Assembly (NCBI GenBank): GCA_949825045.1
Contig: OX463810.1
Coordinates: 31,568,201-31,632,200 of the forward strand
Direction of reading: 5' to 3'
DNA: 64,000 bases
Source: Argyresthia goedartella
Lineage: Eukaryota > Arthropoda > Insecta > Lepidoptera > Argyresthiidae
Shown here: positions 1-12,306 of the stretch, piece after piece
Numbering within the stretch: the stretch's first letter is position 1
Layout: each line of letters opens with the position of its first letter
Notes under the pieces: generated by a model
What the model was told of the DNA's origin: nothing
Database searches by the model: none
Seen by the model: the letters and a program-made list of their open reading frames with translations, nothing else
Translations under genes and position numbers: made by a program

Positions 1-400
1 TAACAATCGCCTGGGACTTACTGGGGTTTACCAGCAATCCGTATGACGAAGCCCAGGTTAGCATAGAGATGATATGAGGAGGAGATAACATCGGAGATAG
101 AGTTGATGAAGACAGAGAATAAGAGAGGGGAAAGAATACCACCCTAAGGAACGCCCGCAAAAAGATCGCACCACTCAGTAAAGGTCTCCTCTGACCGACC
201 GATCCCTTAGATAAGAGTCGAACCAGCTGGCCGAGCGAGACGAGACATTAAGAGACCTTAATATTTGAGTGAGAATGTCAAAATCAACACAGTTGAAGGC
301 GCTACTGAAGTCGAGCAGTGCTAGCACAGAAAGCTGTTTGTTATCCATAGCGATATCATATCATCCGTGACCTTTAACAAAGCCGTTGCGGTGCTGTGAC
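1..400 (-). mobile_element. Non-LTR retrotransposon RT fragment, 3' part
   Basis: Read on the minus strand, this encodes reverse transcriptase palm motifs: LLDFSSAFNCVDFDIL, then GVP-stop-GGILSPLLFSVFIN. The stop inside the GVPQG motif shows it is dead. It continues the minus-strand fragment at 3744-4510. The two were one element, of Jockey/I-like type judging by RT motifs, until the Harbinger transposon at 401-3743 landed between 'GFR' and 'HSTATALL' of the RT. The clade is uncertain. Confidence 0.75.
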
Positions 401-3400
401 CAGGAGGCCTACTATGACCTCTTAAATCTATTCAGTTTAAGGCCTTAAACTGAACTGCATTGCTAATTCGTACCATGACCTCTAAAAAGCAAGGCAGTTT
501 AAGCCCTTATTACGTCCAGCGTTTTCATGCAGTTCACCTTTTTTTTCCTCCTAAAATCGTACCATGACGTGCCATTTGACAAGCGCTCGGCGATTACTGA
601 AACGCTCAACTGTCAAAGTAAGCAATGTTTAAAAAGTTGCTCTGAGATTAACTTTATGTAAATTGTTGTCTTGTTGTTGATAGTTTAGTAGACGCTTTGC
701 GATTGTACAAGTGCTTTTTAGTTATTTTCTTTATAAGAATGGCAAGTGAGTAAACAGGTATTGTTTGAATTTTTTGAAACGGACAATAACTTGAATGACA
801 ATTTAAAAAGAAATCGCCACCGCCTTACAAGGGAAATGTATCCCATAAATCCCTTTCATTTAACTGTGCAAGGAACTGGCGACGAGTGGTAAACCACAGC
901 CAAGTAAATCGTCGGATTCCACCATAGAAACAAAAGTAAGAGTTTATGGAAATACATTAGTTTTATTGTCAATTTCTAGTCCCGAGATCTAGACAGTGTA
1001 CATCTAAATACCTACTCTTTTCTGTTGCAGGGTCTTACAGCTTTATCATTTTATGACTATGGAACATATCAAATGCCAACAGGTAAGATCCGTGGCTTTA
1101 TTGCGTAACAAACCATATCAGCAGTACTGGGCATAGGTCACTGCAGCAATGAACTCATTAGAAATGGGAAATACCTATAAAGAATGCACACAAACTGTAG
1201 AAGAATGTTGTACCTATGAATAGAATAAGGTGAATTTTTAATTGATACCATAGCTTTAATTATGTAGCTGTCAGACACCGGTTCTAAATAGTCGCTAATT
1301 TGAAAAGGTTATTTATTATTAACACTTTTTTTATTTCAGGTGTAATGAAAAATTTGGAGTGATGTTATTGGCTGCATTGATGGGACACAGGTAGCTATTG
1401 TAAGCCCAAAAGGAGAGGAGAGGTATATCTGTCGGAAGGGCTATAATTCTCTAAATGTTCAATTGGTAAGATTAATCAATGATAATTATTATGACCTCTG
1501 TGGCACTGCGGTTATTATGAGTATGCTACTTATTTCTGAATTATTATAATAATAGTTTATAAAGTTAAAAAATGCCATTTCTTACAATCATACAAACCTA
1601 ATAAGAATGCCCCTACCTCCCGCACTAGTACTAGCAGTAGGTTAGGAGATGCAGACAAGTAGCATTCTTATTTGTGTTGTCAAGTAACACTAAGAACTAG
1701 AGTATGTATAACTGTAAGGCAGTGGATGCGGGAGGCTCAGGACCGGAGTAGATGGAGTGGTAAAGAATGTGTGCCGATTGATGATGATGTTTAGCTAACT
1801 TAACATAGCAACAAAATTAATAATAAAACATTCACTATTCACATAAATATTTTATCTATTTAATAAAGTAAGTTTTAAAGAGGAGGTCTGTGGCGCAGTC
1901 AGTCAGTGAGCCAGCAGCGAGCTGTTATAGGCTGCTATGATGATTAATAAAGTATAATAGTTTTAATTACAATTGTGTCTAATATAATATTTTACTTGCA
2001 GGTGACTCTGGTTATCCTTTGAGGAAAACTATGATGACTGCTTTATTGGATGCAACAGAAGGCTCATCTGAAGCCTACTACACTAATTGCCATGTCAAAA
2101 CTAGAAATGTAATTACACAGTTATTGCAAGCATCAAACAGTCTTCATTTAAGTTTTATGTTAAAATTGTGTTTTTTTGTGTTGTTTTTTAAGTTACAATG
2201 TTTTTGTTTTATAAAGATTTAATGTAATAAGATAAATATGCATGTATGTAAATATCTATACATACATATTTAGACAGTCATAATTAAGAAGCACCACAGA
2301 TACTATAATACTGTAGCACTGATTTTTTTTGTCACTTTTTAAAGACATCATCATACATGTAATTTTGATTAAAAAATCTAACTTTGACTTAACTATTGAG
2401 TATACTTGTGTATGTAACTATTTTGATTTTAAACTCCAAACTCAAATAAAGTAAGTAGTTAAAAATAATGCACTTTTGTACAAGTGAAACACTAGATAAA
2501 ATAAATCAAATATGATCAACAAAACTAATGAGTACATACTGAATCTCGCACAGACAAAGGAGACTCCATAAACTGTGCCAGTGCTTCGGATATACGCCCA
2601 TCAGAGAAGATAGCCTATTTCAATTGATTCTATCAGGTATTACACGCAAAAGAGTAACAAACATCCATCCTCTCAACCACAAACATTCGAGTCTATATTA
2701 TTAGTTAGATAAATAACCGATGACCATCCTTTCCTATCTTTAAATGCACCATCACCCATCTAGTTACATTGCTGGGCAACTCTCTGCCACATTCTTAGGG
2801 TACAGATGGCTGAGTGGACTTATTATAGCCCAAGACTATGTCTCTGTGTGAATTTAAAAAAACACAGCCCCAATTGGTCGTATGATATACGATGGGGGCG
2901 TCGTCGTATAGGCAATTCAACCAAATTAGTGCAAGCAAATATAAATTTAAAACACCTATGTAATGTATGAAAAGCTGACATAAAAAGGAGTATCAATAAT
3001 TATATGTTAAGCATACGACATATTTTAAAATTACACGGAGTCAGATTTTAATTAGAAATTATATGTAAAATATTATTTTACAGTTTCGACCCGCCATCCA
3101 GCGAGGCCAATGCTATGTTTGTTAAATGATGCCTTGTTGTTTGTAGCGTAGCCAACGAGAAAGAATGTATATTACTTAATAATATGTAATTAAATCAACA
3201 CACAAAAGTACCTCTTAAAATAAATCGTTAAATATTGTAAACAAACACATGAACCACTTGACAGTTATGAGTTGCGTTCAAAATACTCAATATAATTTGA
3301 ACGATCAATAAAAAACAAAGCATAAGTTACTAAGTTTTATCACAAATTGCATTAAATAGTAATATGCGCGTATTACTTTTAAGCTTTCGTTTTTTTAAAG

Positions 3401-3743
3401 TACCATTCGTAAATAATAAAACAAATTATAATATAAGATATCCTTATAATAAAAAAAACCGGTAAATACCGTATAAACAATAAACTTTGGTTAGGAACGG
3501 TCCTCCAGACAATGCGATGAGTAGTTCTTTCTTATGGAATCCTGTATATTCCCTTCTCGTTCTTACATGGATGTAAGTTAACTAGCCAGAGACAATAAAC
3601 TATTCACCTTATCAAATAAGCAGCTCAGAACTCGTTCACCTTTTATGAGGTCATGGTACGAAATTAAGTCGTTCAGTTTAAGTACTTTAACTGAACTGCC
3701 TGGATTAAGAGCAGTTTCTTATAAGGTCATGGTAGGCCTCCTG
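401..3743. mobile_element. PIF/Harbinger-like DNA transposon with long terminal inverted repeats
   Basis: Both ends start CAGGAGGCCTACYATGACC read inward. The inverted similarity continues for roughly 85-100 bp, including a shared 'TTCGTACCATGACCTC' block. The left end contains a perfect 24-bp palindrome at 431-454. HARBI1-type transposase exons lie inside on the plus strand. The element interrupts a non-LTR RT reading frame, which confirms it as an insertion. The target-site duplication cannot be fixed because the terminal bases and flanks overlap ambiguously. Confidence 0.75.
1341..2222 (+). pseudogene. HARBI1-like Harbinger transposase remnant (two exons)
   Basis: An exon at about 1341-1466 encodes DVIGCIDGTQVAIVSPKG and RYICRKGYNSLNVQL, with a proper GTAAGA donor. 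It matches the HARBI1 region holding the first catalytic Asp (xxIDGTHxxI). A second exon from about 2002 encodes GDSGYPLRK and HVKTRNVITQL, the second-Asp and C-terminal regions. In HARBI1 proteins the catalytic Glu follows the RNV motif (RNVVE); here that position is Thr. Stops precede the first exon and N-terminal parts are hard to recover, so this is an inactive copy. Confidence 0.65.
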
Positions 3744-4510
3744 ACCTGAAGCCGGATTAGAAGCGGTTGATCAAATTATTTCTGGATAGTTAGGAGGAGA
3801 TCTGGGTATGGAGAACGGATTCAAGAACTTTGGAAAGGAGAGGTAGGATGGAGATGGGACGAAACTCTTTGAAGGAGGAAGGATTGGATGTTTTAATCAA
3901 AGATATGACATGTGGCTTCTTCCATACTTTGGGAAAGGAACACTCTAATAAATAATAGTTAATTAAATGAGTGATTGCAGGAAGCAGCTCGTCGAGCACG
4001 ATCCTGATCATCCGAGGACAAATGTTGTCATCTCCAACAGCTTTAGAAGAAATTGCCAGCACTGCCTTCCTTACAGCATCGACACATACGATTGCATCGA
4101 TTACGGAGAGAGTCGAATGTATGAAAGTTCTCGTTAGTTGGGTCTTTCTTGTAGCGGCATTTAGCTCGGTTCCTCTTGGTCATTAGGCGTTTGATAACGT
4201 CGTTTAGCCAAGGTGCGGGCAGGTGTTTCACCCTAACTCTCTTGATCGGAGCGTGTCTGTCGAACAGCCCCAAGATAATTGTGTTGAAGTTGTTGACTTT
4301 AACATCAACGGTCTCGCTAGCGATGACGGGGGACCAATCAATAGAGGAGGCATCAGCTTTAAAAGAGACTCAAGATCCAATTCTTTAAAGCTGCGAATAT
4401 CTAAGAAATTAGCTCTACTCTTGGGAGGCATTATCTTGTATGATAGAAATATCAGATCATGGTAAGAGAAAGGCACATTGAGCATCGTCGAAAACTTTAA
4501 CAATCTGTCT
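3744..4510 (-). mobile_element. Non-LTR retrotransposon fragment (EN end to RT N-terminus)
   Basis: The minus strand reads, with frameshifts, PFSYHDLIFLSYKI (end of the endonuclease domain), then HLPAPWLNDVIKRLMTKRN (linker), then SSKAVGDDNICPRMIR and KEFRPISILPLLSKVLE (RT block 1-2). It is the 5' portion of the element whose RT palm is at 1-400. At least one frameshift near 4250 and a stop near 3790 make it nonfunctional. Confidence 0.75.
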
Positions 4511-4887
4511 TACCAAAAGCCGGCGTGTTGGAAAACAAGACACGACACGTCACGACAACAGCTGATTTGCACAGCTTATATCAGGGCAAAACATTGCGGT
4601 AGCTTAGGTGAAGGGTAAAGGGGGTGAGCTAAGCGAAGCCCCCTTTATCCTTCGTGTTAGTTTGAACATGTAAGAACAACAAAAATACTTAAAACATAAA
4701 CTTAAATACACATAAAAAGATATTTATATTGTATATGTCTTGTTGCCTAGGAACGTTTAGACAACTCGTTAAACGTTGCGTTCACTCACATGTCTGACGG
4801 AATTTTAGTGACTTGGTTAAACGTCGGCATTTAATTAACGATCTAGAGAGTTAGTTAAGTGTCTGATTTAACCAACTAACTGCGACA
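4511..4887. mobile_element. MITE copy, partial (same family as 38246-38735)
   Basis: About 380 bp matches the reverse complement of much of the element at 38246-38735, including the 'gaagggtaaagggggtgagc' stretch and the terminal block ending CAACTAACTGCGACA at 4887. Only one terminus is present here. It separates two unrelated non-LTR fragments. Confidence 0.7.
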
Positions 4888-4899
4888 GATATACCACAT

Positions 4900-5915
4900 G
4901 TTCCCCAATATTTAGACACTTTAATAAGATTGTTTGACATAGCTTCTCAAATTATAGTAGATAGGCCTAATGACAAGTTCCTTCTTTTAGGTGATTTTAA
5001 TATAAGTGACGCTCAGTGGTTAATCACCTCCGACACATGTGTGACATTGATGTCTAGTGGTATCTCAGCTATTCAGTCATTAAGCGATTTTATGTCTTTT
5101 ACAAATCTCCAACAATTAAACAGCTTGTACAACGTAAATAACCGATTACTCGATTTGATTTTAGGTGCTGTTGAATGTTTTATTTCAAACCCTGACGTAG
5201 AAGATGTTCACCATAAATCTATTGTTTTAAATTTCGAAATTTCAAACACACGATTCCTTGGTTGACTCCCTTAGGTTTTTAATTTTTTCTCTGCAAATTA
5301 TAAGAACTTGAACAAAGAACTAAATGAAATATACTGGATATTTGTCTTTATGAATCATGTACTGAGAAGAGAATATTTAGATGTACATATTAATAAATAT
5401 GTTCCTAGCCGTATGTCATGTTCATCTTCATCTCGACCTGTTTGGTATACTAAACTATTAGTAAACCTTCTGAATGAAAAACGTCATTACCACAGTTTCT
5501 GGAAAGCGTATAATACCCATTAGATTACCAGCTACAAATTACTAAGAAAAAGAGCCTTAAAATTAGAATCACAGTGCTATGATAATTTTGTGGATCATTC
5601 AGAGGCAAAAATTAAATCGCACCCCTAGTTTTTCTGGACTTTTATAAAATATTTCCTTTCTGGATCTAAACTAACACAAATAATGTACTATAAGAACTCA
5701 ACGGCTTATGATGGTAAGTACATTTGTTTTCATTTTTTGTTTGAGCCTACCAGCCCAACACCAACATATATTAGTAATCTTCAAGCTGCCCCGGATCCAG
5801 TTATTGACTTAAGCACCATTATACTTGTGAAACCGTCCTTCAACTCTTGAAATCTAAAGATGTTAATAAATCGACAGGTCCTGATGAGATACACCCTATA
5901 TTAATCAAAGAATGC
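4900..5915 (+). mobile_element. Jockey-like non-LTR fragment, EN to early RT
   Basis: The plus strand encodes LLLGDFNISDAQW and NRLLDLILG, which are endonuclease motifs of non-LTR ORF2. A degraded linker follows, then NKSTGPDEIHPILIKECSS, the start of the RT domain. The reading resumes at about 11180 on the other side of the element at 5916-11175. Several frameshifts and stops are present. Confidence 0.75.
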
Positions 5916-6157
5916 TCTTCCAAATCAAATCAAATCAAAAATCATTTATTTCCATAGGATGTTGTTACATCACTTATATCCGTCATTACATTTTTTTGGG
6001 TGAGTTCACTAACACAATGGCGGAATCTGTGAACAAGAGCTCACCGAAGAAACTCCACAGTCGTCGCAGCTTTTGCGTTTCCTTTTTAAAATAAAATATT
6101 GTCAAATTACAAAATGAATGCTAATTATATATCGAAACAGCCTATTACTCAAACAAT

Positions 6158-9131
6158 CTATTCCCATGGACATCTGTCCTCTAAGTAATCAGATATCCTA
6201 TAGTAACCTTTTTTATACAATTTCTGTTTTATTATTATTTTAAACTTGTCTAAAGGTAAGTTTTTAATATCAGTAGGGACCTTATTGTAATAGCGTATAC
6301 AATTGCCTTTAAAACAATTACTAATTTTATGTAGTCGGCTTACACAAGCAACCAAATTGTCTTTATTTCTAGTATTAAAATTGTGTATATCACTGTACTT
6401 CTGAAAATTAGTTATATTTCTTTTTACATACCCAAGATTGTCATAGATATATTGAGACACAAATGTCAGAATATTGATTTCTTTAAACTTTTCCCTCAGT
6501 GACACTCTAGGCCCTAATCTATAAATTGCACGAACAGCCCGTTTCTGCAGAATAAATATACTATTAGCATTCGCAGCGTGACCCCACAATAAAATACCAT
6601 AGGTCATTAGACTATTAAAGTAACTAAAGTAGACTAGTCTAGCGGTGTCTACGTCGGTAAAAGCTCTAATTTTTTTAATTGCGAACGCTGCCGAACTCAG
6701 TCTGTTCGACAATTTATTTATATGAGGATCCCATTGTAGTTTGGCGTCTAAAGTAATGCCCAAAAAGACAGTCGACTGCACAAGGTCCAATCTCTGTCCT
6801 TTTATAAATATGTCTGTAGTTACCGGGTTCACATTGGGTAACACGAATTTAATACATTTAGTTTTCTTTTCATTAAGTAATAAATTGTTAACAGTAAACC
6901 AGTTCACTATACTAGAGATAGCATTGTTTACCTCGTCATAATTTGATTGCTGTCTTTTAACTTTAAATATCAAAGAAGTATCATCGGCAAACAATACTAA
7001 CCCATGTTTTGCTTTAACAAGGTAAGGTAAATCATTAATATATACTAAAAACAAGAAAGGACCAAGAATTGAACCTTGCGGTACGCCCATACTTATTGAA
7101 GACCCAGGTGATCTTTTCCCATTAACATCGACCATCTGAACCCTATCTGTTAGATATGACTCCAGAAGGCCAAGTGCCTGATCTTTTACACCATAATGGC
7201 GTAACTTCCTGACAAGAGTGTCATGTTGGACGCAATCAAAAGCCTTGGATAGATCGCAGAAAACACCTATTGCATCCATTGCGTCTTCCCAGGCATCAAA
7301 AATATTGTCGATTAGTTCAACACCAGCATTGGCTGTTGAACGACCCTTTGTGAAACCAAACTGAGCAATATGAATTAAATTATTGAGATAAAAATGACTT
7401 TGCAATTGATTAAGTATGAGTTTTTCAAATATTTTGCTAAGCGTTGGTAGTATCGATATGGGTCTAAAATTGGTGGGGTCTGATGTACTACCAGCTTTGA
7501 ATAAAGGTATAACTTTACTTAGTTTCATCAAGTCAGGAAACACACCATTATCTATACATTGATTAAATATACAACAAAGGTGAGGTGCAATACAATCTAC
7601 AATGGAAAGAATAATTCTTACTGATAGACCATGGGCGTCAGCTGTCTTTTTCATTTCCAGGGATTTAAACGCTTTTACAATGTCTTCATTATTTACGTGC
7701 CTAAATTTAAAATCTGTTTTACATTCCTCGAAGTTTTGTTTAAGTATAGATTCAGCAGCAGCGGGAGATGAATTTAAAGACTTGGTTGTTGAAACTGGAA
7801 TGTCCGTAAAGAAATTTTCGAAAGCTTTTGCTACTTCTAGGTCTGTACTTAGCAATTGATTATCTATCTTAAGCTTGAAGTTATTATGTGTAGCTTTGGC
7901 CTTTCCAGTCTCTCTGTTTATAATTTGCCAAGTCGTTTTCATTATATTGCTACTAGATTCAATTTTGTTTTTAATTAAATTAGATTTAGCTACGGCACAA
8001 ACGCGTTTAAACATTTTTGAATAACTACGAACATAATCTAGAAAGGCCGTATTTTTGTTATATGATTTCTCTTCATAGAGTTCATATAATCTTCGTCTGC
8101 TCCTATGAATTCCAACTGTCGCCCAATCACTAAACAAAGCTTTGTTATTAACTTTTATAGTTTTTGATTTAAATACCGTATCATATTCATTTTTGACAAG
8201 GTTAAATACTGAGTTGTACAACAAATTTGGATCGTCACTGTATGGTATTTCCCATAGTTTATCTAAAATATTATTCCTGTAGTGTTCAAGCCGAGTGTCA
8301 CTAACGGGCACACATGTAATATCCTCTTTTTGGTCCTTTTTTATTTTAATATTGAATATACCTATCTGACCAGAGTGATCAGAGGTTAATTTATTGATGA
8401 CCGATTTGAAAATGGGCGTAATGTTAGTAAATATATTGTCAATGCAGGTAGCAGATGTTGCAGTAATTCTAGTAGGCTCCAAAAACAGATAGTTCATGTT
8501 GTGACATAAAAATAAAGATTTAAATCTAGTACAAATATTATTATCCTCTAACAGATTAACATTAAAATCACCACAAATTATAAAAAAAATGTTTTTATCG
8601 CTGATTTTAATCAACACTTCATCCATTTTCTTTTCGAATAAATCAAAGGATGAATCTGGTGGTACGCTCATTACAATAAGTTGTTCAAGTTCAATACAGG
8701 CTATTTCCATGGTACGCTCAACAGACAGGCTCACTATGTCAACTCGTTCCTTATATTTAAAACTATTATTTACAAGTATTAAGGAGCCACCGCGATCAGC
8801 TGTTTTTCTGTTGAACGAACTAGCAACGTGGTGGTTATTAAAGTTGAACATGAACTGATAACTCTTTAAAAAGTGCTCTGTTATACATAAAATATCAATA
8901 TTATTACAGTTCATGAATAACTCAATTTCCAGTTCTTTACTTAACATGCCCTGTATATTTTGATGAACCACGTATAAAATATTCTTACTTTTACATTTTT
9001 CATTACTAGTAACTTGATTTAATGGGCAAGATGAAGGTATATTTATACAAATATTAATATTACTGCCAGAGTTACTCTCTGTTGTCCTATGGGTTAATTT
9101 AAAGAGCTTGGAACAGATTCCAAGGAGTACA
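6158..9131 (-). CDS. Retrotransposon ORF2: endonuclease/reverse transcriptase, open reading frame
   Basis: The frame is open for about 970 codons. The first potential start inside it is a GTG at 8971, but no upstream ATG is present between 9131 and there. The frame overlaps the end of ORF1 (9094-9131), suggesting translation coupled to ORF1. Motifs in order: VVHQNIQGMLSKEL (EN start), [81 protein letters not shown] and FADDTSLIFKV. The C-terminal region carries FLGITLDAKLQW and NKVPTDIKNLP. All EN and RT catalytic blocks look intact, so this copy is young. It nicks DNA and primes reverse transcription of its own RNA at the target. Confidence 0.9.
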
Positions 9132-10668
9132 TGTCATTATTAATACACTGCTCAATAGAAGCAGTCGTTTCATTAGTCAAAAACTTGACTGAGTTCAAAA
9201 TAAAATAAGATAGTGACTGTGCTATCTGTTTTGTATAAAACCTAGATAGGTAATACCTATCCTTAGTCAAATAAAAATATTTTCCAATACAAATATTGAA
9301 ATTTTTCAGTATGACGACATGTCAATGTGTGTATAAATGTATTATAATCATGTCTTATATGATTTTCATGTTGTGACAAAGATTGGCTGAAGGGAAACGT
9401 AAACAAGATTATTCTCTCTACATTTTGTAAAGAATTTAATTTGGAAAAGTATTTAGTAATTAGTTTTTTAGATACATTTTCCCTTCTACCAATTAAAATA
9501 ATTAGGGTGGTTGGTTCTAAAAACTGCGATGACAACACTTTGTTTAATATTTGTGAATATGTGGCGCCAGGCATACAGTTATTTAATATTGCCTGGCCCA
9601 CGCGCTGACTAAGTTGTAAACCCATATTTTTTCCAAGTTCATCGCTGTACATTATATACCTATCCTTTGTCCGAGAGAAGGAGGCGTTATTGATAACACT
9701 ATTAGTACTCAAGTCGACTGACGGCGGCGCCTGGGTCAGTATCAGCTGTTCGGCCGGCTGCTCGGCGGGACACACGGTCGGCACGGAACAGTCCGCTGGA
9801 GCTTGTTTACAATCACAGATGTGATTGTCGGTCAAAGATATGAAAGTGTCATAATTATACTTACACGTCTCCAACAAACTATTCATAGCCGACACATGTT
9901 CCTTAATTTCGTATTGTGCTGACTCATATTTACGTGTAATACTTTGTAATGATGAGTTTAAAATATGCATATCTGACTGGAGTCGCCGTGTGTCACATTC
10001 GTACTTTTCTGTAGTTTTTTCCAAACATAATCTACAATCATCGATTTCGTTAACTAATTCGACACGTTCCTTGCTACAATTTACATTTTTACAAAATATT
10101 TTATTTCTATTAGCTAGTTTTTGTGTTTTTTTATATGATTATTCAATTTAACATATTTCTTTAATTTATTTTTACTACAGCTCATAGTGGTTACTGATTG
10201 CGATCTATTAGGACTATCACACGTGAGATCACAAGCTGTTAGGTCAATAGTTAGTATGCCAGTTTGGCTCATGACCTCATTATATAAGGCCCTGGTTGTA
10301 GCACTGTCTCGCTGTTCCTCCCGCTCGCTGAAAACTTGAAGCTCGTGGTGTGCCTCTGCAAGCTGTTGTTCAAGTGATTTTATGTGTTGCAATGCTACGT
10401 GGTGGACATCATGACACTTGTAAAATGAGTCGACTTGGTGTTGTAGTTCATCTCTCTGGGCACTGAGATCCTGGCATTGGATGTCCAACTCACTGAGCTC
10501 TTCTTTTAGCGCCGAATTTTTCTTAATTTGCTTTTCTATCTCCTCTTCACACTCATCTCGCTCTCGTAGAAGTATTTCACAAAGCTCTTGGCTCTTCTTG
10601 AGCTCCAGCAAGGTCGCTTTCAGCTTCAACTCCACATCGCGTGTGCTCATCTTGCTTCGTGTCAGCAT
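9094..10668 (-). pseudogene. Retrotransposon ORF1: coiled coil plus SGNH-like domain, two frameshifts
   Basis: From ATG at 10668 the first 184 codons form a charged, heptad-rich coiled coil (KKSQELCEILLRERDECEEE). The frame then slips by one in an A7 run near 10130 and continues to DRYIMYSDELGKNMG, NNCMPGATYSQIL and TTLIILIGRREN. This layout follows the SGNH-hydrolase-like domain in ORF1 of related elements (GDS block, PGA block, G-N block). A second slip near 9285 leads into FYLTKDRYYLSRF and a stop at 9094. The expected block-I 'DS' reads 'SDELG', so esterase activity is doubtful. ORF1 products of this type bind the element RNA. Confidence 0.7.
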
Positions 10669-11179
10669 TGCACCCTTTTTCGCCTGAAAAAAAACCGCGA
10701 ATAGGTGTCAGTGTATGACCGGGTGGAATACTAGCGAACACTAGGGAGTTTATTGCACAATGAAGGTGTTAAGTGTGTGTTTTTGTTGAATGTGGCAGAA
10801 TGTTGCGTCTTCAACTTTGCTTCCGCTTTTGCCAAGTAAAGAGAGAGAAAACGGTACCTGAGTTAGTGTACGGCAAGTGTTTCACTTATATGAAGGTTTG
10901 TTTAGTTTGTTACGGGTGTGAAAGGTGAGATTATTGATATAAATACAGAAATAAAACGATACTTCCCCCGTTTACGTCGTTGCTATTTGAACTGATTTTG
11001 ACAGTTCAATCGGCCGGTACAATCGGTCTTGTTTTTTCCAAAGCTTGTATGTTTGCACAGCTGTTTCTTATCTACACATTATTTAATCACTAATTACTAC
11101 TTAAATTAAGTTTACTCGTGCAGAAAAGCAATTTTGACTAATTTAATTGAAATAAAAACTACAGAGCTGTTTACATCGT

Positions 11180-11935
11180 CCAGTTCCAGTTTAGGGTTCC
11201 CACTTACCCTTATAGTTATTCATTCTATTATAAATGGTCAGGTACCTTGTATCTGGAAGCCCGCGTGGATCACTCCTATTCCGAAGGGCATTGTTAGTTC
11301 GGATGTAGAAAAATATCAACCAATATCTGAATTGTGTCAATTCGGGAAATTTTTGGAGAAAATTGTTACAGTTCAATTGTTTTCAGAAGTTCAACGTTAC
11401 ATCACATCCGTCCAACAAGGGTTTTTCAGGGGTAGGAGTGTGGATTGTAATTTAATTAATTTTACTGAGTTTATACTTGATTCTATGGGGAAAAACTGTC
11501 AGGTAGACGCTGTGTACACCGATTTTTCTAAAGCGTTCGATAAAATCTGTCAGTACATATACCCTTCTGAAGAAACTATGGAATCTCGGTGTGCATGGTG
11601 ATCTCTTCAGATGGATTAAATCCACCATCGAAAACAGATTTTAAGCAGTTGTGTTGGGTGAGTATTGCTCACAATACATGCGCATTAGTTCAGGAGTACC
11701 ACAAGGCTCGCATCTAGGCCCCTTGCTCTTTTTAATTTATGTGAATGCTTTATCGAATATTTTTCAAAATTCTGAAACTTTACTATACGCTGTCGATAAC
11801 AAAATTTACAAAGTAATACGTAATCATGGTGATTGTATAACCCTGCAGGATGATTTAGCACGCTTTTATGATTTCTGTAAAATAAATAAGTTATTTCTCA
11901 ATCCTGATAAATGTCATGTGATGAGTGGCGCAACA
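11180..11935 (+). mobile_element. Jockey-like non-LTR fragment, RT domain
   Basis: This continues the fragment at 4900-5915. It encodes IIYNGQ-type linker residues and WKPAWITPIPKG, then QQGFFRGRSVDCNL, VYTDFSKAFDKI, SSGVPQGSHLGPLLFLIYVN and a drifted 'LLYAVDNK' where FADD would lie. The loss of the FADD aspartates and the frameshift near 11550 mark it as dead. It is cut off near 11935 by gypsy-derived sequence. Confidence 0.75.
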
Positions 11936-12306
11936 CTGGTGCAGATGTCAATCGGCTTTAGAATTCTTTGTAGGCCGCCTCTTGTGCGTCTGTCCACATC
12001 CAAGCAGTATTTTTTTAGATCAGTCAGGGGTTCTGTTATAGCGGAGAAGTTATCAATAAATCGCCGATACGATGAACAGATCTGGATGAACGATATCAGA
12101 TGTTTCAGGTTGCTAGCAGTTAAAAGCTCGCTGGTAGCCTTGATCTTCTCTGGATCAAGGCGCAGACCTTCGGGGGTAATCAGATGTAAGTAGTTACTCT
12201 TCCAGATCTGGTTCTTGTTGCTACGGCTGATTCCTTTGTATCTACGGTTCGCCCCACGTTGGTCGCCAGTTTGTATCGGGGAATCTTTGAATGAAAGGAT
12301 TTCCAA
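11936..12306 (-). mobile_element. Ty3/gypsy retrotransposon RT fragment
   Basis: The minus strand encodes LITPEGLRLDPEKIKA, LKHLISFIQICSSYRRFID and NFSAITEPLTDL. This is the characteristic end of a gypsy RT domain (TPEG-PDPEK, NLK-RSFLG-YYRRFI, PLT-L). No LTR, protease or integrase was recognised around it. Confidence 0.75.

Larger units (their letters stand above)
5916..11175 (-). mobile_element. Near full-length non-LTR retrotransposon, SGNH-ORF1 type (Daphne/Jockey-superclade-like)
   Basis: On the minus strand it has about 500 bp of 5' leader (10669-11175), ORF1 (9094-10668), ORF2 (6158 to about 9131) and a 3' end at about 5916 with short tandem ATTTG units instead of a plain poly-A. Joining its flanks restores a continuous RT reading of the host Jockey-like fragment ('LIKECSS' to 'SSLGFPL'), which fixes both ends within about 15 bp. 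Related 3' pieces sit at 31968-33250, 37540-37740, 55190-55275 and 59685-60285. The exact clade needs a phylogeny. Confidence 0.8.
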
